A stretch of 64,000 nt of DNA from Oceanispirochaeta sp. M1 (GTDB taxonomy: Bacteria > Spirochaetota > Spirochaetia > DSM-2461), in the NCBI RefSeq assembly GCF_003346715.1, contig NZ_QQPQ01000005.1:1-64000 (forward strand). The letters run 5' to 3'. The notes beneath the pieces are model-generated. The model was not told the origin of the DNA and made no database searches. It was given only the letters and a program-made list of their open reading frames with translations. Each line of letters starts with the position of its first letter. Within the stretch, counting starts at the first letter, position 1. Below, one piece after another: positions 17,304-26,617 of this stretch. Both the position numbers and the translations under genes were made by a program.

Positions 17304-17315
17304 TGAACATGTTCA
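17304..17315. promoter_or_regulatory. Candidate operator, perfect palindrome TGAACATGTTCA
   Basis: A perfect 12-bp palindrome placed just after the -10, over the expected transcription start. This is the classic position for repression. The LacI-family gene at 22827 in the same operon is the natural candidate to bind it. Confidence 0.5.
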
Positions 17316-17336
17316 TTTTCTATTAAGGAGTTATTA

Positions 17337-18629
17337 ATGAAGAAAGTTGTATTATCAGTTTTATGCCTGACTCTGGCCTCTGTTTTATCCTGGTCATCAG
17401 GGCAGAATGAAGAAGGACCTGTTGAATTGAATTTCTGGACCTGGCACCCTTCAGCCGAAATTCATCAACCAATCATTGAACAATTTGAAGCAGAAAATGA
17501 AGGTGTTACAGTTAATCTGACTGTAATGGAATCCACAGTCTTTCAGGAAAAGTTACCCATAGCTCTGGCCTCTGAAGAGGATCTTGATGTTATTGGTATT
17601 CAGGCTGGACTTATGCCCTCTCAGCTCAAAGGTTATATGACGCCTCTGGATGACTATTTTGCATCCGTAGCAGGAAGTGACTGGGAAAAAATATTTAATC
17701 CTCTGGATCTCGCAATATCTAAAAATCAGACTGAATCTGATGAACTTCTTTTTATCACCAATGGCCGATATGGTTCAGCAATAGGTCTCTACAATGTTGA
17801 TATTTTCAATGAATTAGGACTGACAGTTCCAACAACTTATGAAGAGATGAAAGCTGTAGCAGCCGTAATTCAGGAAAAAAGACCTGATATACAGCCGGTT
17901 GTCTTCACAGGAGATACATGGTTTCTTGATGAGATGGTTCTGACTATTCTCAGCCAGGAGTCTGATCTTTTCAATGACATAAGATATGCCACAGGCGGTC
18001 GATGGGATGATCCCGCCTATGTACAGGCTCTAACAGATTTTAAAAAAATGTTTGATGACGGAGTATTCCAGAATATGAATGATGTCGGATACGGCAGAGC
18101 ATCCGAACTCTTTGATACAGGTAAAGCAGCGATTTTTTATCAGGGTACATGGGAAGCTCCCAGACTATCCTCAAAATTCAGAAACGACAGGGGTATTGAG
18201 CTTAATAATGTGGGTGCCATGCCCATGCCTGTAATGCGAGCAGGTGGTAAAGCTACCCTCCGGGCCTTCCCCGATGGCGGTATGGCAATTCCCGAGTACA
18301 GTGAGCATAAATCAGCTGCTGCCAATTTTATATTTTATATGAATGGTGGCGATGGTTTTGACATGATGAATACTGATACCTTCCTTGTTCCCAACAAAGT
18401 GAACTCAAAACTACCCGCTGAATTGTTTAATTCTGCTGAAGGAAGAGAGGGATGGGACCTTGTAGTCAAACTGGTTTCGGAATCAACATCACACAGAAAT
18501 AATATGTCTGCCTTCAGTTCTGTACTGGGCCAGTATATTCAAAAAGTAATCGGCGGTGATTACGGAGATGATATTCAGAGGGCCTGTGAAGAGATACAGA
18601 AAGAGTTCGCCACAGGAAAATACGAATAA
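17337..18629 (+). CDS. ABC sugar-binding protein (CUT1 family)
   Basis: Exported solute-binding protein of 430 residues. The signal peptide is about 1-22 (LCLTLASVLSWSSGQ) with no lipobox Cys, as often seen in spirochaete binding proteins. The mature protein has ELNFWTWHPSAEIHQPIIEQFE near the N-terminus, a SBP_bac_1 pattern, and GTWEAPRLSSKF and AFPDGGMAIPEYSEHK blocks in the second lobe. It captures an oligosaccharide for the two permeases that follow. The adjacent GH95 enzyme suggests a fucosylated sugar. AAGGAG precedes the ATG. First gene of the operon. Confidence 0.9.
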   Translation: MKKVVLSVLCLTLASVLSWSSGQNEEGPVELNFWTWHPSAEIHQPIIEQFEAENEGVTVNLTVMESTVFQEKLPIALASEEDLDVIGIQAGLMPSQLKGYMTPLDDYFASVAGSDWEKIFNPLDLAISKNQTESDELLFITNGRYGSAIGLYNVDIFNELGLTVPTTYEEMKAVAAVIQEKRPDIQPVVFTGDTWFLDEMVLTILSQESDLFNDIRYATGGRWDDPAYVQALTDFKKMFDDGVFQNMNDVGYGRASELFDTGKAAIFYQGTWEAPRLSSKFRNDRGIELNNVGAMPMPVMRAGGKATLRAFPDGGMAIPEYSEHKSAAANFIFYMNGGDGFDMMNTDTFLVPNKVNSKLPAELFNSAEGREGWDLVVKLVSESTSHRNNMSAFSSVLGQYIQKVIGGDYGDDIQRACEEIQKEFATGKYE

Positions 18630-18698
18630 TTAAAACAGAATCTATTGATGGCGAAATACTCTTTCAGGGTATCCGCCATCATCAGGAGAATAACTGCA

Positions 18699-19604
18699 GT
18701 GAGAAGTAAAGAAGTATTAAAAAAAGAAACATCCATGAATGGCAGTAAAACAGCATTTCTATTTCTGTTACCCCTGATGCTGATCCTGGGTGTTTTCCTT
18801 ATATTCAGTATTCTGTTCATCCTGAAAAACGGATTTTACAAATTGGATTTATCCTTTCGATCTCCCGTATTTGTGGGACTTCAAAATTATAGGATTCTAA
18901 TCTCTGACTCTCATTTTTTCTTAAGTATTTTAAATAACATAATCTTTGCCAGTGTCGTAGTTCTTTCAGGAATTACACTGGGATTCCTCCTGGCAGTCTT
19001 ATTGTCATTGAATATTCCTTTCAGTAAAACAATCTTTGCCCTGGTGTTCATCCCCTCTATTTTACCGAGAGCCCTTATAGCAACTGTGTTCAGACAGATG
19101 TTTGAACACCATACTGGAAGTGTAAACGGATTCATTTCATTCCTTGGTTTAAGTACCGAAAAACTCATGTGGCTCACCAGTCCCCCGCTTGCATACCTGA
19201 CTGTTATGGGCCTGTTTGTATATATGATAGGTATCCCTCTTCTCTATTACAATGCCGATCTTGCTTCTATTCCACAGAGTATATTGGAATCAGCCCGTAT
19301 TGATGGCGCCGGTTTATTTACAATAATGTTCAAAATTATCTATCCACTTGTCTCAAGCAGTCATAAAACAATAATAATTTCATCAGTTCTGGCAAGTTTC
19401 AGAATGTTTGAAGTTATCTTCCTCCTTACCCAGAGCGGGCCGGGATTCACGACAGAAATAAGCGGAACCTATATATATAGGTTTACCAGACAGGGTTCTC
19501 AGATAGGTTATGTATGTGCTGCATCAACAGTAGTTCTGTTCATCGCACTTCTCATCGCTATTGTACAGACATCCCTGCTTTATAAAAATAAGAAAAAACC
19601 ATAA
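18699..19604 (+). CDS. ABC sugar permease, MalF-like
   Basis: Inner-membrane permease of about 301 residues with six or so helices and the EAA loop ESARIDGAGLFTIMFKIIYPLVSS that contacts the ATPase. The start is best placed at GTG 18699, which has AGGAG about 11 bases upstream. An in-frame ATG at 18645 lacks a ribosome binding site, and one at 18735 is weak. It lies between the binding protein and the second permease. No ATPase gene is present in the operon. Confidence 0.88.
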   Translation: MRSKEVLKKETSMNGSKTAFLFLLPLMLILGVFLIFSILFILKNGFYKLDLSFRSPVFVGLQNYRILISDSHFFLSILNNIIFASVVVLSGITLGFLLAVLLSLNIPFSKTIFALVFIPSILPRALIATVFRQMFEHHTGSVNGFISFLGLSTEKLMWLTSPPLAYLTVMGLFVYMIGIPLLYYNADLASIPQSILESARIDGAGLFTIMFKIIYPLVSSSHKTIIISSVLASFRMFEVIFLLTQSGPGFTTEISGTYIYRFTRQGSQIGYVCAASTVVLFIALLIAIVQTSLLYKNKKKP

Positions 19605-19614
19605 GGACTGAAGA

Positions 19615-20442
19615 ATGAGTTCAAATAACGGAATATTAAAAGTAACAGGAATAACAAAACTTCTTGTAAGTATATTTCTTCTCACAATTACAGCTGTCTG
19701 GATATTTCCAATGGCTTCAGCCCTCTTCAACTCAATGAAGTTTTTCGGCTTAAAAAATTATGCTTACGTTTTGAGCAGCAAGATGAATGGAATTTACTTT
19801 ATCCAGGCCCTGCTCAATTCTTTTATTATTGCAGGCATTGCAGTATTTCTGACAACATCTGTTTCCGCCCTTGCAGGATTCTGTTTCTCAAAGATAGATT
19901 TCCCTTTCAGAAATGTTCTTTATATTACAACATTGAGTCTTCTCTCTATTCCAGGAGTCACAATCCTGATACCCCTGTTCTTTACACTGAAAAAGATCGG
20001 TCTAAATAATACTTTTTTTGCGGTTGCCCTCCCCCAGGTTGCTCTTACACTCCCCTTCGGAGTTCTCTTGATGAGAAATGCCTTTGATGCAATCCATAAT
20101 GACTATATGGCAGCAGCCTCTATCGACGGTGCGAATATATTTCAGGTCTTCTGGAAAATATACCTTCCCCTAAATGCACCGGCAGCTATTAATCTGGCTA
20201 TCCTTCAATTTGTATGGTCCTTTCAGGACTTTTTACTTCCCTCTTTCATGTTGTCTAAAAGAAGACTGATGACCGCTACCCAGATGATAAGCAGCTTTAA
20301 CAGAACCCAGACTATTTCCCCAAAAGACATTGGTGGTTACAACGCAGGAATTGTTTTATTAGCCATCCCGGTCATTATCATTTTCATTATCTTCAGCGGA
20401 TATATAAAAAGAGGTCTCACTTCAGGCGGTCTGAAAGGATAG
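19615..20442 (+). CDS. ABC sugar permease, MalG-like
   Basis: 275-residue inner-membrane permease, the partner of the preceding gene. About six helices. The EAA loop is NDYMAAASIDGANIFQVFWKIYLPLNAPA. The segment PGVTILIPLFFTLKKIGLNNTFFAVALP is typical of MalG-type proteins. AAGGA lies 7 bases before the ATG, and the gap to the previous gene is 10 bases. Import energy must come from an ATPase encoded elsewhere, possibly a shared one. Confidence 0.9.
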   Translation: MSSNNGILKVTGITKLLVSIFLLTITAVWIFPMASALFNSMKFFGLKNYAYVLSSKMNGIYFIQALLNSFIIAGIAVFLTTSVSALAGFCFSKIDFPFRNVLYITTLSLLSIPGVTILIPLFFTLKKIGLNNTFFAVALPQVALTLPFGVLLMRNAFDAIHNDYMAAASIDGANIFQVFWKIYLPLNAPAAINLAILQFVWSFQDFLLPSFMLSKRRLMTATQMISSFNRTQTISPKDIGGYNAGIVLLAIPVIIIFIIFSGYIKRGLTSGGLKG

Positions 20443-20490
20443 TTACGATTTCCCCGAAAATAAAGATTTTTCAAACAAGGAATAACAACA

Positions 20491-22830
20491 ATGAGTAACA
20501 TGCTATTCAATGCACCTGCAAAATATTGGGAAGAATCAATCCTCCTGGGAAACGGAACGATAGGGATATCAACCTGGGGTGGTTTAGGTCACGAAAAGAT
20601 TCAGCTGAACCACGATTGTTTCTGGGCTGGAACAGATGATTTCGTTGAGAGTGAACTAAGCAGAGAATCTCTGAAAGCAGTGAGAGAGCTGATTCAGAAC
20701 AAACAGTTTCTGGAAGCCGAAAAAATCCTCATCGATACAATCACAGGCCCGTTTACATCTCCCTATCAGCCCATGGGGGAGATCAGCTTTAATTATGATG
20801 TTTGTGACAAAACAGTAAAAAAAGAATCATACAGACGATCACTGGATCTGGATAATGCAATGTACTCACAGGAATTTTCATGTGGCTCAGGTTCTTTTCA
20901 AACTGAAGGGTTTGTAAGCTATCCGGCATCCATAGCTGTATTGAAATTCTCATCTGAGAATAATAGTAAGTATGATGGAAGACTGAAATATGACTCCCCT
21001 TATACACAATTTAAACAGACATGCATATTTCAGCAGGAAAATGATTGGCTGAGCTATTCCATAAGAGCACCCTATAAATATGATGGTTTTCTGGGTCAAT
21101 CAGATCCTCAATTTTCTGATACAAAGGGAATAAAGGGCTTTATCAGAATCAGAATAAAAATGGATGATGGAAAATGTGTTTTCAAGGATGACTGTTTTGA
21201 AATTCAGGACTCCACGAGCTTCACAGTTTTTATTCAGACAGATACAGATTGGAATAACAGTGAGAATAATGGGGCAATGGATAAGTTCCTGGATCTTACA
21301 AATATTGGTTATCTCAAACTAAAAGAAGAGCATCTCTCTGACTATCATAAGCTTTACTTAAAAGTAGAATTATCACTGGGATCAGATAATGATGAGCACT
21401 TTGTTCTTCTGGACAGATTACTTACCAGGGATGGGATTCCGGACAAGGCTTTAGTTGAGCTGTTATTTAATTATGGACGATATCTGCTGATTTCATCTTC
21501 ACGACCCGGTAGCCAGCCTGCCAATCTCCAGGGAATTTGGAATCCACATATCAACCCACCCTGGTGGTCAAATATGACCCTGAATATCAACACGGAAATG
21601 AACTATTGGGGAGCATGCCTTTCCGGACTTTCCGAATGTGCTCTTCCTCTCTATGACTTCATGATGAGGTTAATGGAGAACGGCAGGATTACTGCAGAGA
21701 AGAATTATCACTGTGACGGCTGGTGTGCCCATCATCAGTCAGACATCTGGGCGAAAAGCAATACAAGAGGAAAAACTGATATAGAAACAAGTCCTGAGAG
21801 TGCACAATATTCTCTCTGGCCTATGAGCGGCTTATGGTTGTCTCTTATGGCATGGGAACAATTTGAATTTACAAATGACTTGGATTTCCTCAATAATAAA
21901 GTCCTTCCTTTACTGGAAGGCAGTATACAGTTCCTCAGAGATTTCCTTATAGAGGATGCAGGTAAAAATCTGACAACCAATCCATCGACATCTCCAGAAA
22001 ACAGATTTCTTTACAAGGAAGAATATCCGGCAGTGAGTCAAGGTTCCACTATGGATTTATCAATCTCTCTGGAAGCCGTTACGGCTTACTTGAAAATGAG
22101 TACGATCTGCCCATGCGATGCAAAACTGGTCAGCTGGTGTAAGGATGCACAAAGCAGAATTAAACCCTTCAATATAGGCAGACTGCATCAACTGCAGGAG
22201 TGGTCTGGAGACTGGGACAGAGAAGATGATGTGCATCGTCATGTTTCACATCTCTTCAGTCTGTTTCCTGGAAGTATCCTTATGAAACCCGAAATGGCAG
22301 ATTTTCGGAAAGCTGCAGGCAAATCTCTTGAAATGCGCGGACTGGATGCAACCGGCTGGAGTACAGTCTGGAAAATTGCCTTGATGGCAAGGTTAAATAA
22401 AACCGATGGAATCAGAGATCTTTTCGGTAAACTACTCACTCTGGTTAAACCGGGAGACGAAGAGGTATATTTTACAGGAAGCGGAGTCTATCCGAATTTG
22501 ATGTGTGCACACCCTCCGTTTCAGATAGATGGGAATCTCGGAATAGTGGCTGCTATTTCAGAAATACTGATACAACAGACCGGTGATACTATATCGATCC
22601 TGCCATCTCTGCCTGAAGACTGGGAAAATGGCTGCTTTAAGAATGTACACTGCAAGTCAGGAATCAATATCAGTCTTGAATGGGGACAAGGGAAACTTAC
22701 ATATGTTAAGATAAAGGCATCAAAATCAGGAACATTGGAATTATGCTATAAAGAGAAGCAGCAACTCGTACCTTATACTTCGGGTGAAACTCTGACCTTT
22801 GACAGCAACTTAATTCAAAAGAGAATATGA
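20491..22830 (+). CDS. GH95 family alpha-L-fucosidase or alpha-L-galactosidase
   Basis: 779 residues, the normal length for glycoside hydrolase family 95, an inverting enzyme family acting on alpha-1,2-linked L-fucose or L-galactose. The N-terminal beta domain starts AKYWEESILLGNGTIG. The (alpha/alpha)6 catalytic domain includes NLQGIWNPHINPPWWSNMTLNI and the paired Asn block NINTEMNYW (near 366). It also has TNPSTSPENRF (near 495) with the expected catalytic Glu, and HPPFQIDGNLG (near 675) with the conserved Asp. No signal peptide is seen, so it probably acts in the cytoplasm on imported oligosaccharides. Its stop overlaps the lacI-type start by ATGA. Confidence 0.9.
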   Translation: MSNMLFNAPAKYWEESILLGNGTIGISTWGGLGHEKIQLNHDCFWAGTDDFVESELSRESLKAVRELIQNKQFLEAEKILIDTITGPFTSPYQPMGEISFNYDVCDKTVKKESYRRSLDLDNAMYSQEFSCGSGSFQTEGFVSYPASIAVLKFSSENNSKYDGRLKYDSPYTQFKQTCIFQQENDWLSYSIRAPYKYDGFLGQSDPQFSDTKGIKGFIRIRIKMDDGKCVFKDDCFEIQDSTSFTVFIQTDTDWNNSENNGAMDKFLDLTNIGYLKLKEEHLSDYHKLYLKVELSLGSDNDEHFVLLDRLLTRDGIPDKALVELLFNYGRYLLISSSRPGSQPANLQGIWNPHINPPWWSNMTLNINTEMNYWGACLSGLSECALPLYDFMMRLMENGRITAEKNYHCDGWCAHHQSDIWAKSNTRGKTDIETSPESAQYSLWPMSGLWLSLMAWEQFEFTNDLDFLNNKVLPLLEGSIQFLRDFLIEDAGKNLTTNPSTSPENRFLYKEEYPAVSQGSTMDLSISLEAVTAYLKMSTICPCDAKLVSWCKDAQSRIKPFNIGRLHQLQEWSGDWDREDDVHRHVSHLFSLFPGSILMKPEMADFRKAAGKSLEMRGLDATGWSTVWKIALMARLNKTDGIRDLFGKLLTLVKPGDEEVYFTGSGVYPNLMCAHPPFQIDGNLGIVAAISEILIQQTGDTISILPSLPEDWENGCFKNVHCKSGINISLEWGQGKLTYVKIKASKSGTLELCYKEKQQLVPYTSGETLTFDSNLIQKRI

Positions 22831-23837
22831 GTATTACATTAAGGGATCTATCCAGACATACAGGTGTCTCTCTAGGCACTGTCTCACGGTATATAAATGG
22901 TGAAACTGTTCGTGAGAAAACACGAGAGAAGCTCGAAGCCGCAATAAAAGAGCTTGGGTATAAAGAGAATATTGTCACCAAGGCCAAAAGAACGGGCTCT
23001 TCAATGACGATTGCTGTGGTGCTGTCAGCTCTAAATGCCGAGTTTGTAATGAAGATTGTTGAGGCTCTGGATAATGAATTGAGTCCTCATATGTTCAGCC
23101 TCCTTCTTGTAAACTTTCATGAAGATCCAGCATATCTTAAAAAACGTTTTGAAGAATTGCGGTTCAGAAAAATTGACGGACTGATATTCTTCCCTTCCGG
23201 TCTTGAGGGAGATATTGCAAATGAAATTAAGACATTTTTAGATGCAAAAATTCCAGTTGTTGCGATCGATGATTTTGTACACGGACTGGAAACAGATGCT
23301 GTTGTTGTAGATAACCGGAATTCAACATTCAGAGCCACTGAATATCTTATTCAACAGGGACATAGAAAAATTGGATTTCTGGCAGGACGAAAAAATTCAT
23401 TTGTTGCTCAGAATAGATATAAAGGGTGCAGGGAAGCATTTGAGGCCTATGACATTCCATGGGATGAGTCACTGGTCAGATGGGCTGACTTTGAGATGAA
23501 TAAGGCCCGTAAAATGTTTAATGAACTTATGAAAAGTCCCGATCCTCCAACAGCAGTATTTCCAACCAATTATGATATGACTATTGGGACCCTTCTTTCC
23601 ATTGTGAATAAGAAGATATCCATTCCTGAAGATCTTTCTCTCTTCGGATATGACCAGTTTTCCGGAACAGAAGCTGTTTCTCCCAAATTATCCCTTGTAG
23701 TTCAGCCTGTGGATAAAATAGGAAAGACAGCTGCCGAAATCCTTCTGAAAAGAATCCGGGGGAACTGGGATGACTTCCCCAAAACAGTTGAATTGAATAC
23801 AAAAATGATTATCAGAGATTCAATAAAGAAAATCTGA
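22827..23837 (+). CDS. LacI-family regulator of the fucoside operon
   Basis: 336 residues. The N-terminal HTH is ITLRDLSRHTGVSLGTVSRYINGE with hinge EKLEAAIKELGYKEN. The periplasmic-binding-like effector domain follows (GLIFFPSG, VVAIDDF, ATEYLIQQGHRKIGFLAG, SLFGYDQFSGTEAVSPKLSLVVQP). It starts inside the GH95 stop (ATGA), so it is translated with the operon it probably represses. Candidate operators lie at 17119 and 17304. The effector is likely a sugar or phosphosugar released by GH95 or its pathway. Closest in style to sugar repressors, not purine ones, by context only. Confidence 0.9.
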   Translation: MSITLRDLSRHTGVSLGTVSRYINGETVREKTREKLEAAIKELGYKENIVTKAKRTGSSMTIAVVLSALNAEFVMKIVEALDNELSPHMFSLLLVNFHEDPAYLKKRFEELRFRKIDGLIFFPSGLEGDIANEIKTFLDAKIPVVAIDDFVHGLETDAVVVDNRNSTFRATEYLIQQGHRKIGFLAGRKNSFVAQNRYKGCREAFEAYDIPWDESLVRWADFEMNKARKMFNELMKSPDPPTAVFPTNYDMTIGTLLSIVNKKISIPEDLSLFGYDQFSGTEAVSPKLSLVVQPVDKIGKTAAEILLKRIRGNWDDFPKTVELNTKMIIRDSIKKI

Positions 23838-23840
23838 TCA

Positions 23841-23862
23841 CCGGGAAAAAAACTTTTCCCGG
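23841..23862. terminator. Hairpin between convergent operons
   Basis: Perfect 9-bp stem CCGGGAAAA / TTTTCCCGG with a 4-base loop, lying between the stops of the lacI-type gene and the convergent oxidoreductase gene. The A and T runs are inside the stem, so it could act on both strands. Confidence 0.6.
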
Positions 23863-23868
23863 CAGATC

Positions 23869-25743
23869 TCAGGCATTCATTATTTTCTTAAGATCCTTAT
23901 CCGAAGGGCCGCCGCTGCCATCGTAGCGCCGAATCTTATAATACTGCTTCACCATTTTATCAATAGGAACAACTGTATTCTTACCCTTGAAAGGGGTCTC
24001 TTTTTCTTTGGTAAAACGATCAGGCAGTGTATCGTCAGCAGCGATATGTCCCATCTGCACATTCATCCAGCGTTCGAGTTTGTTGATTCTTTCTCCAGCC
24101 TTGATAAATCCCCATTTCCCCATCTTGATACCAGTAATAGACCAGAAGTATTTACTTAAGATACTCCAGTCCATCAAAGCCATGGCAACCTTGGGCATGG
24201 TGATTGTGGCAATTTTCAAGAGGAAGGTTGGCAGATACTTGGGGATCGCCGGTTCTGTCATAATTCCGATAACAGAAAACAGACAGACCTGAAGAGAGTT
24301 GACTCCGCTGTACATATCTTCCATAAAGGCAACCCAGGATGCTTTCCCCATACTTACATGGGGAGGCATATATCCCAGAAGCTGCTCCAGGACGATCAGA
24401 TAGGAACCCAGATGGCAGCCTCCCTTATTATGAACAGCATAACCTAAGCCATGTCCCCAGCTTGAACGGGGATCATAGGCGGCGACTTCGATCCCTTTTA
24501 CCTGAATAGCAAAACCGGAACCGCCGTATTTACGGCTCAGATTACGGGAGCCAAGAGAAAGATCCTCCCCTTCTCCCTTTTTGACAGCAATATCTCTGAG
24601 AACTGATTCAATATTATCGAACCTGCCGAATTTCAATTCAGTTTTCCGAAGCCCCTTTTCACCGGCTTCCATAGCCCAGGCTAATGTACCTCCGGCGGAG
24701 ATGGTATCCATCCCCAGCTCATTCATCACTTCATTCCACTGACCGACCAGATCGGGATCATAATTATCGATATTACTTCCAAACATTCCCATTGTTTCAT
24801 ACTCGGGAATTTGTCTCATCTTACCGTCGGGATAATGTCCTTTGTGGCCGCATAGAACAGAACAATGCCGGCAGGCTGAGTGGCGTGATTTGTATTTCTC
24901 AGCCATCAACTCTCCTGAATTTTTCACAACATCCGGATGAGTCCGGTCTCTGAAGTTATGAACAGGAGCAAAACCTTTTTCCATTCCTAGTTTGACATTG
25001 ATATTTGTACCGTAGAGCCTGTAATCTTCAGTCATCTTATTTCGAAGAATATATTTTTTTGCCTTTTTGACTGTTGCTTCAAAGAGCTCAGGATTCACGG
25101 GCTCATAAGAAATTTCTTTACCTCTGGCCACAATTGCTTTGAGATTCTTTGAACCCATAACAGCACCGACTCCACCTCTTCCGGCAAAACGGTGACCCGA
25201 GCAGATATTAGCGAAAAGGACCTTATTTTCTCCGGCGGGGCCGATAACCGCAGCACCTTCCTTGGGAGTCAGTTTAAGTGATTCCTGAACCTCATGAGTT
25301 CCCTGTCCCCAGAGTGCCTGGGCCGATTCAAAACTTACACCGTCTTTATCAATCCTGAGAATCGTCGGAGCTTCCGCCTGACCCGAAATAATAACCCCGT
25401 CCCATCCGGCAGTCTTACAGGCCTCTCCAAAATACCCCCCACAGGAAGAACCCACCATCAGGCCGGTCAATGGGGAACGAGTGAGCACCTCAAAACGTCC
25501 TGTACAGGAGGCTCCGGATGTGAGCATGACCCCCATGGAAAAGATAAGCAAATTATCAGGTCCCAGAGGATCAATTGATCCAAGATCTTCTTTGGAAAAA
25601 CGATCATGATAGATTTTCAGGGCAAGACCTTTCCCACCGATGTAGGCCCCAAGATCTTTCTTACTGACCTCATAGAGAGACCAGCTTTTATCATTCAGAT
25701 TTATATCCAGATATTTATTAGATGTACCTTTAATTGTCTGCAC
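23869..25743 (-). CDS. Aldehyde:ferredoxin oxidoreductase
   Basis: Tungsten- (or molybdenum-) bis-pterin enzyme that oxidises aldehydes to acids with ferredoxin. About 624 residues, in the family range. The N-terminal part (YLDINLNDKSW, YIGGKGLALKIYHDRF) and the cofactor-binding GRGGVGAVMGSKNLKAIVARG (near 185) are present. The [4Fe-4S] ligands are CRHCSVLC (near 290), with the fourth Cys in GYAVHNKGGCHLGSY (near 440). The start is GTG at 25743 with GGAGG about 6 bases upstream; an upstream ATG at 25833 would run through the ferredoxin gene. It overlaps the ferredoxin gene end by 14 bases, so the two are coupled. It probably uses the pterin made by the moeA operon. Confidence 0.9.
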   Translation of the reverse strand: MQTIKGTSNKYLDINLNDKSWSLYEVSKKDLGAYIGGKGLALKIYHDRFSKEDLGSIDPLGPDNLLIFSMGVMLTSGASCTGRFEVLTRSPLTGLMVGSSCGGYFGEACKTAGWDGVIISGQAEAPTILRIDKDGVSFESAQALWGQGTHEVQESLKLTPKEGAAVIGPAGENKVLFANICSGHRFAGRGGVGAVMGSKNLKAIVARGKEISYEPVNPELFEATVKKAKKYILRNKMTEDYRLYGTNINVKLGMEKGFAPVHNFRDRTHPDVVKNSGELMAEKYKSRHSACRHCSVLCGHKGHYPDGKMRQIPEYETMGMFGSNIDNYDPDLVGQWNEVMNELGMDTISAGGTLAWAMEAGEKGLRKTELKFGRFDNIESVLRDIAVKKGEGEDLSLGSRNLSRKYGGSGFAIQVKGIEVAAYDPRSSWGHGLGYAVHNKGGCHLGSYLIVLEQLLGYMPPHVSMGKASWVAFMEDMYSGVNSLQVCLFSVIGIMTEPAIPKYLPTFLLKIATITMPKVAMALMDWSILSKYFWSITGIKMGKWGFIKAGERINKLERWMNVQMGHIAADDTLPDRFTKEKETPFKGKNTVVPIDKMVKQYYKIRRYDGSGGPSDKDLKKIMNA

Positions 25744-26155
25744 CGGGGACCTCCATGGTAATGGCATCAAATTGGCAGTTATCAAAACACCAGCCGCAGG
25801 AAATACATTTTTCAGGATGGGCCAGAACGGCATAATTTTCCGTCAGGGGAAGATTCTCATCCTTCATGGCAAGGGCATCCACCGGACAGGCTACGACACA
25901 GTTTTCACAGGCATAACATTTTTCTGTATTTATTGACGGCTTAAGCCATTCAGCTTTTTTGAGTCTTCTAACAACAGTATTCTGTTCTGTGCGCACAGCT
26001 TCCTTGGGACAGACCCGACCGCATGAACCGCAGTCAATACAGAGTACTGGATTGATAATATAAAGTTCTTTCATTTCGCCTGAGATGGCGTTTGTCGGGC
26101 AGATCCTTTTACAGGCACCGCATCCAATACAGCCTGAGACAATTTGATGAGCCAT
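25730..26155 (-). CDS. Four-cluster ferredoxin subunit
   Basis: 141 residues with four CxxCxxCxxxC [4Fe-4S] motifs: CIGCGACKRICP (near 9), CIDCGSCGRVCP (near 39), CYACENCVVACP (near 80) and CISCGWCFDNCQF (near 117). The fourth ends in Gln-Phe, not Pro. It probably takes electrons from the oxidoreductase encoded just downstream; similar pairs occur in AorA/AorB systems. AGGAGG lies 5 bases before the ATG. First gene of the two-gene operon. Confidence 0.92.
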   Translation of the reverse strand: MAHQIVSGCIGCGACKRICPTNAISGEMKELYIINPVLCIDCGSCGRVCPKEAVRTEQNTVVRRLKKAEWLKPSINTEKCYACENCVVACPVDALAMKDENLPLTENYAVLAHPEKCISCGWCFDNCQFDAITMEVPGADN

Positions 26156-26617
26156 GATTCCTCCTGGAATTCAGCAGCATTCTGCTGACAATGATAAGTA
26201 CAAAAAATATATATTTATTTCTGCACTTCAGGTTCTGCGGTCCTCTCCTGACATTAAAAAGAGAGCATTCGCTCGCATTCATTGTAATAGGAGATTTGGA
26301 TTCTTACAATGTAATAAAAATCTAATTTTAAAGATCCACTCAAATGAGAGATACAGGCTGGATCATACTGATTGTCGGCTATCCTCTCTCCCTGATCATA
26401 AGAGGATTGAGGGCTCTCGCAAAACATCATCTGAATCATTAGATCAAAAATTCGAAGTTCATCAAAATAACCATACATTTTTGATTTATTCGTTTATATA
26501 ACAAGATTTATACACGTTTTTCGAATAATGATCGATTATTTTATCTATTTTAATTAATTTTGATTGCTTTATTCAGAAACTGGCTACTAGAATAAATCCA
26601 ATCAAAAAGGAGAATAA
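26156..26617. promoter_or_regulatory. Divergent regulatory region between ferredoxin and MFS genes
   Basis: About 460 bases without a convincing gene. Just upstream of the ferredoxin ribosome binding site is a perfect 7-bp hairpin (TCAGCAG 26171-26177, CTGCTGA 26182-26188), which would sit in the mRNA leader. CATTGTAA (26280-26287) is repeated inverted at 26304-26311. AATAAT and ATTATT (26524-26540) flank GATCG near the MFS promoter side. All are candidate control sites only. Confidence 0.35.
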
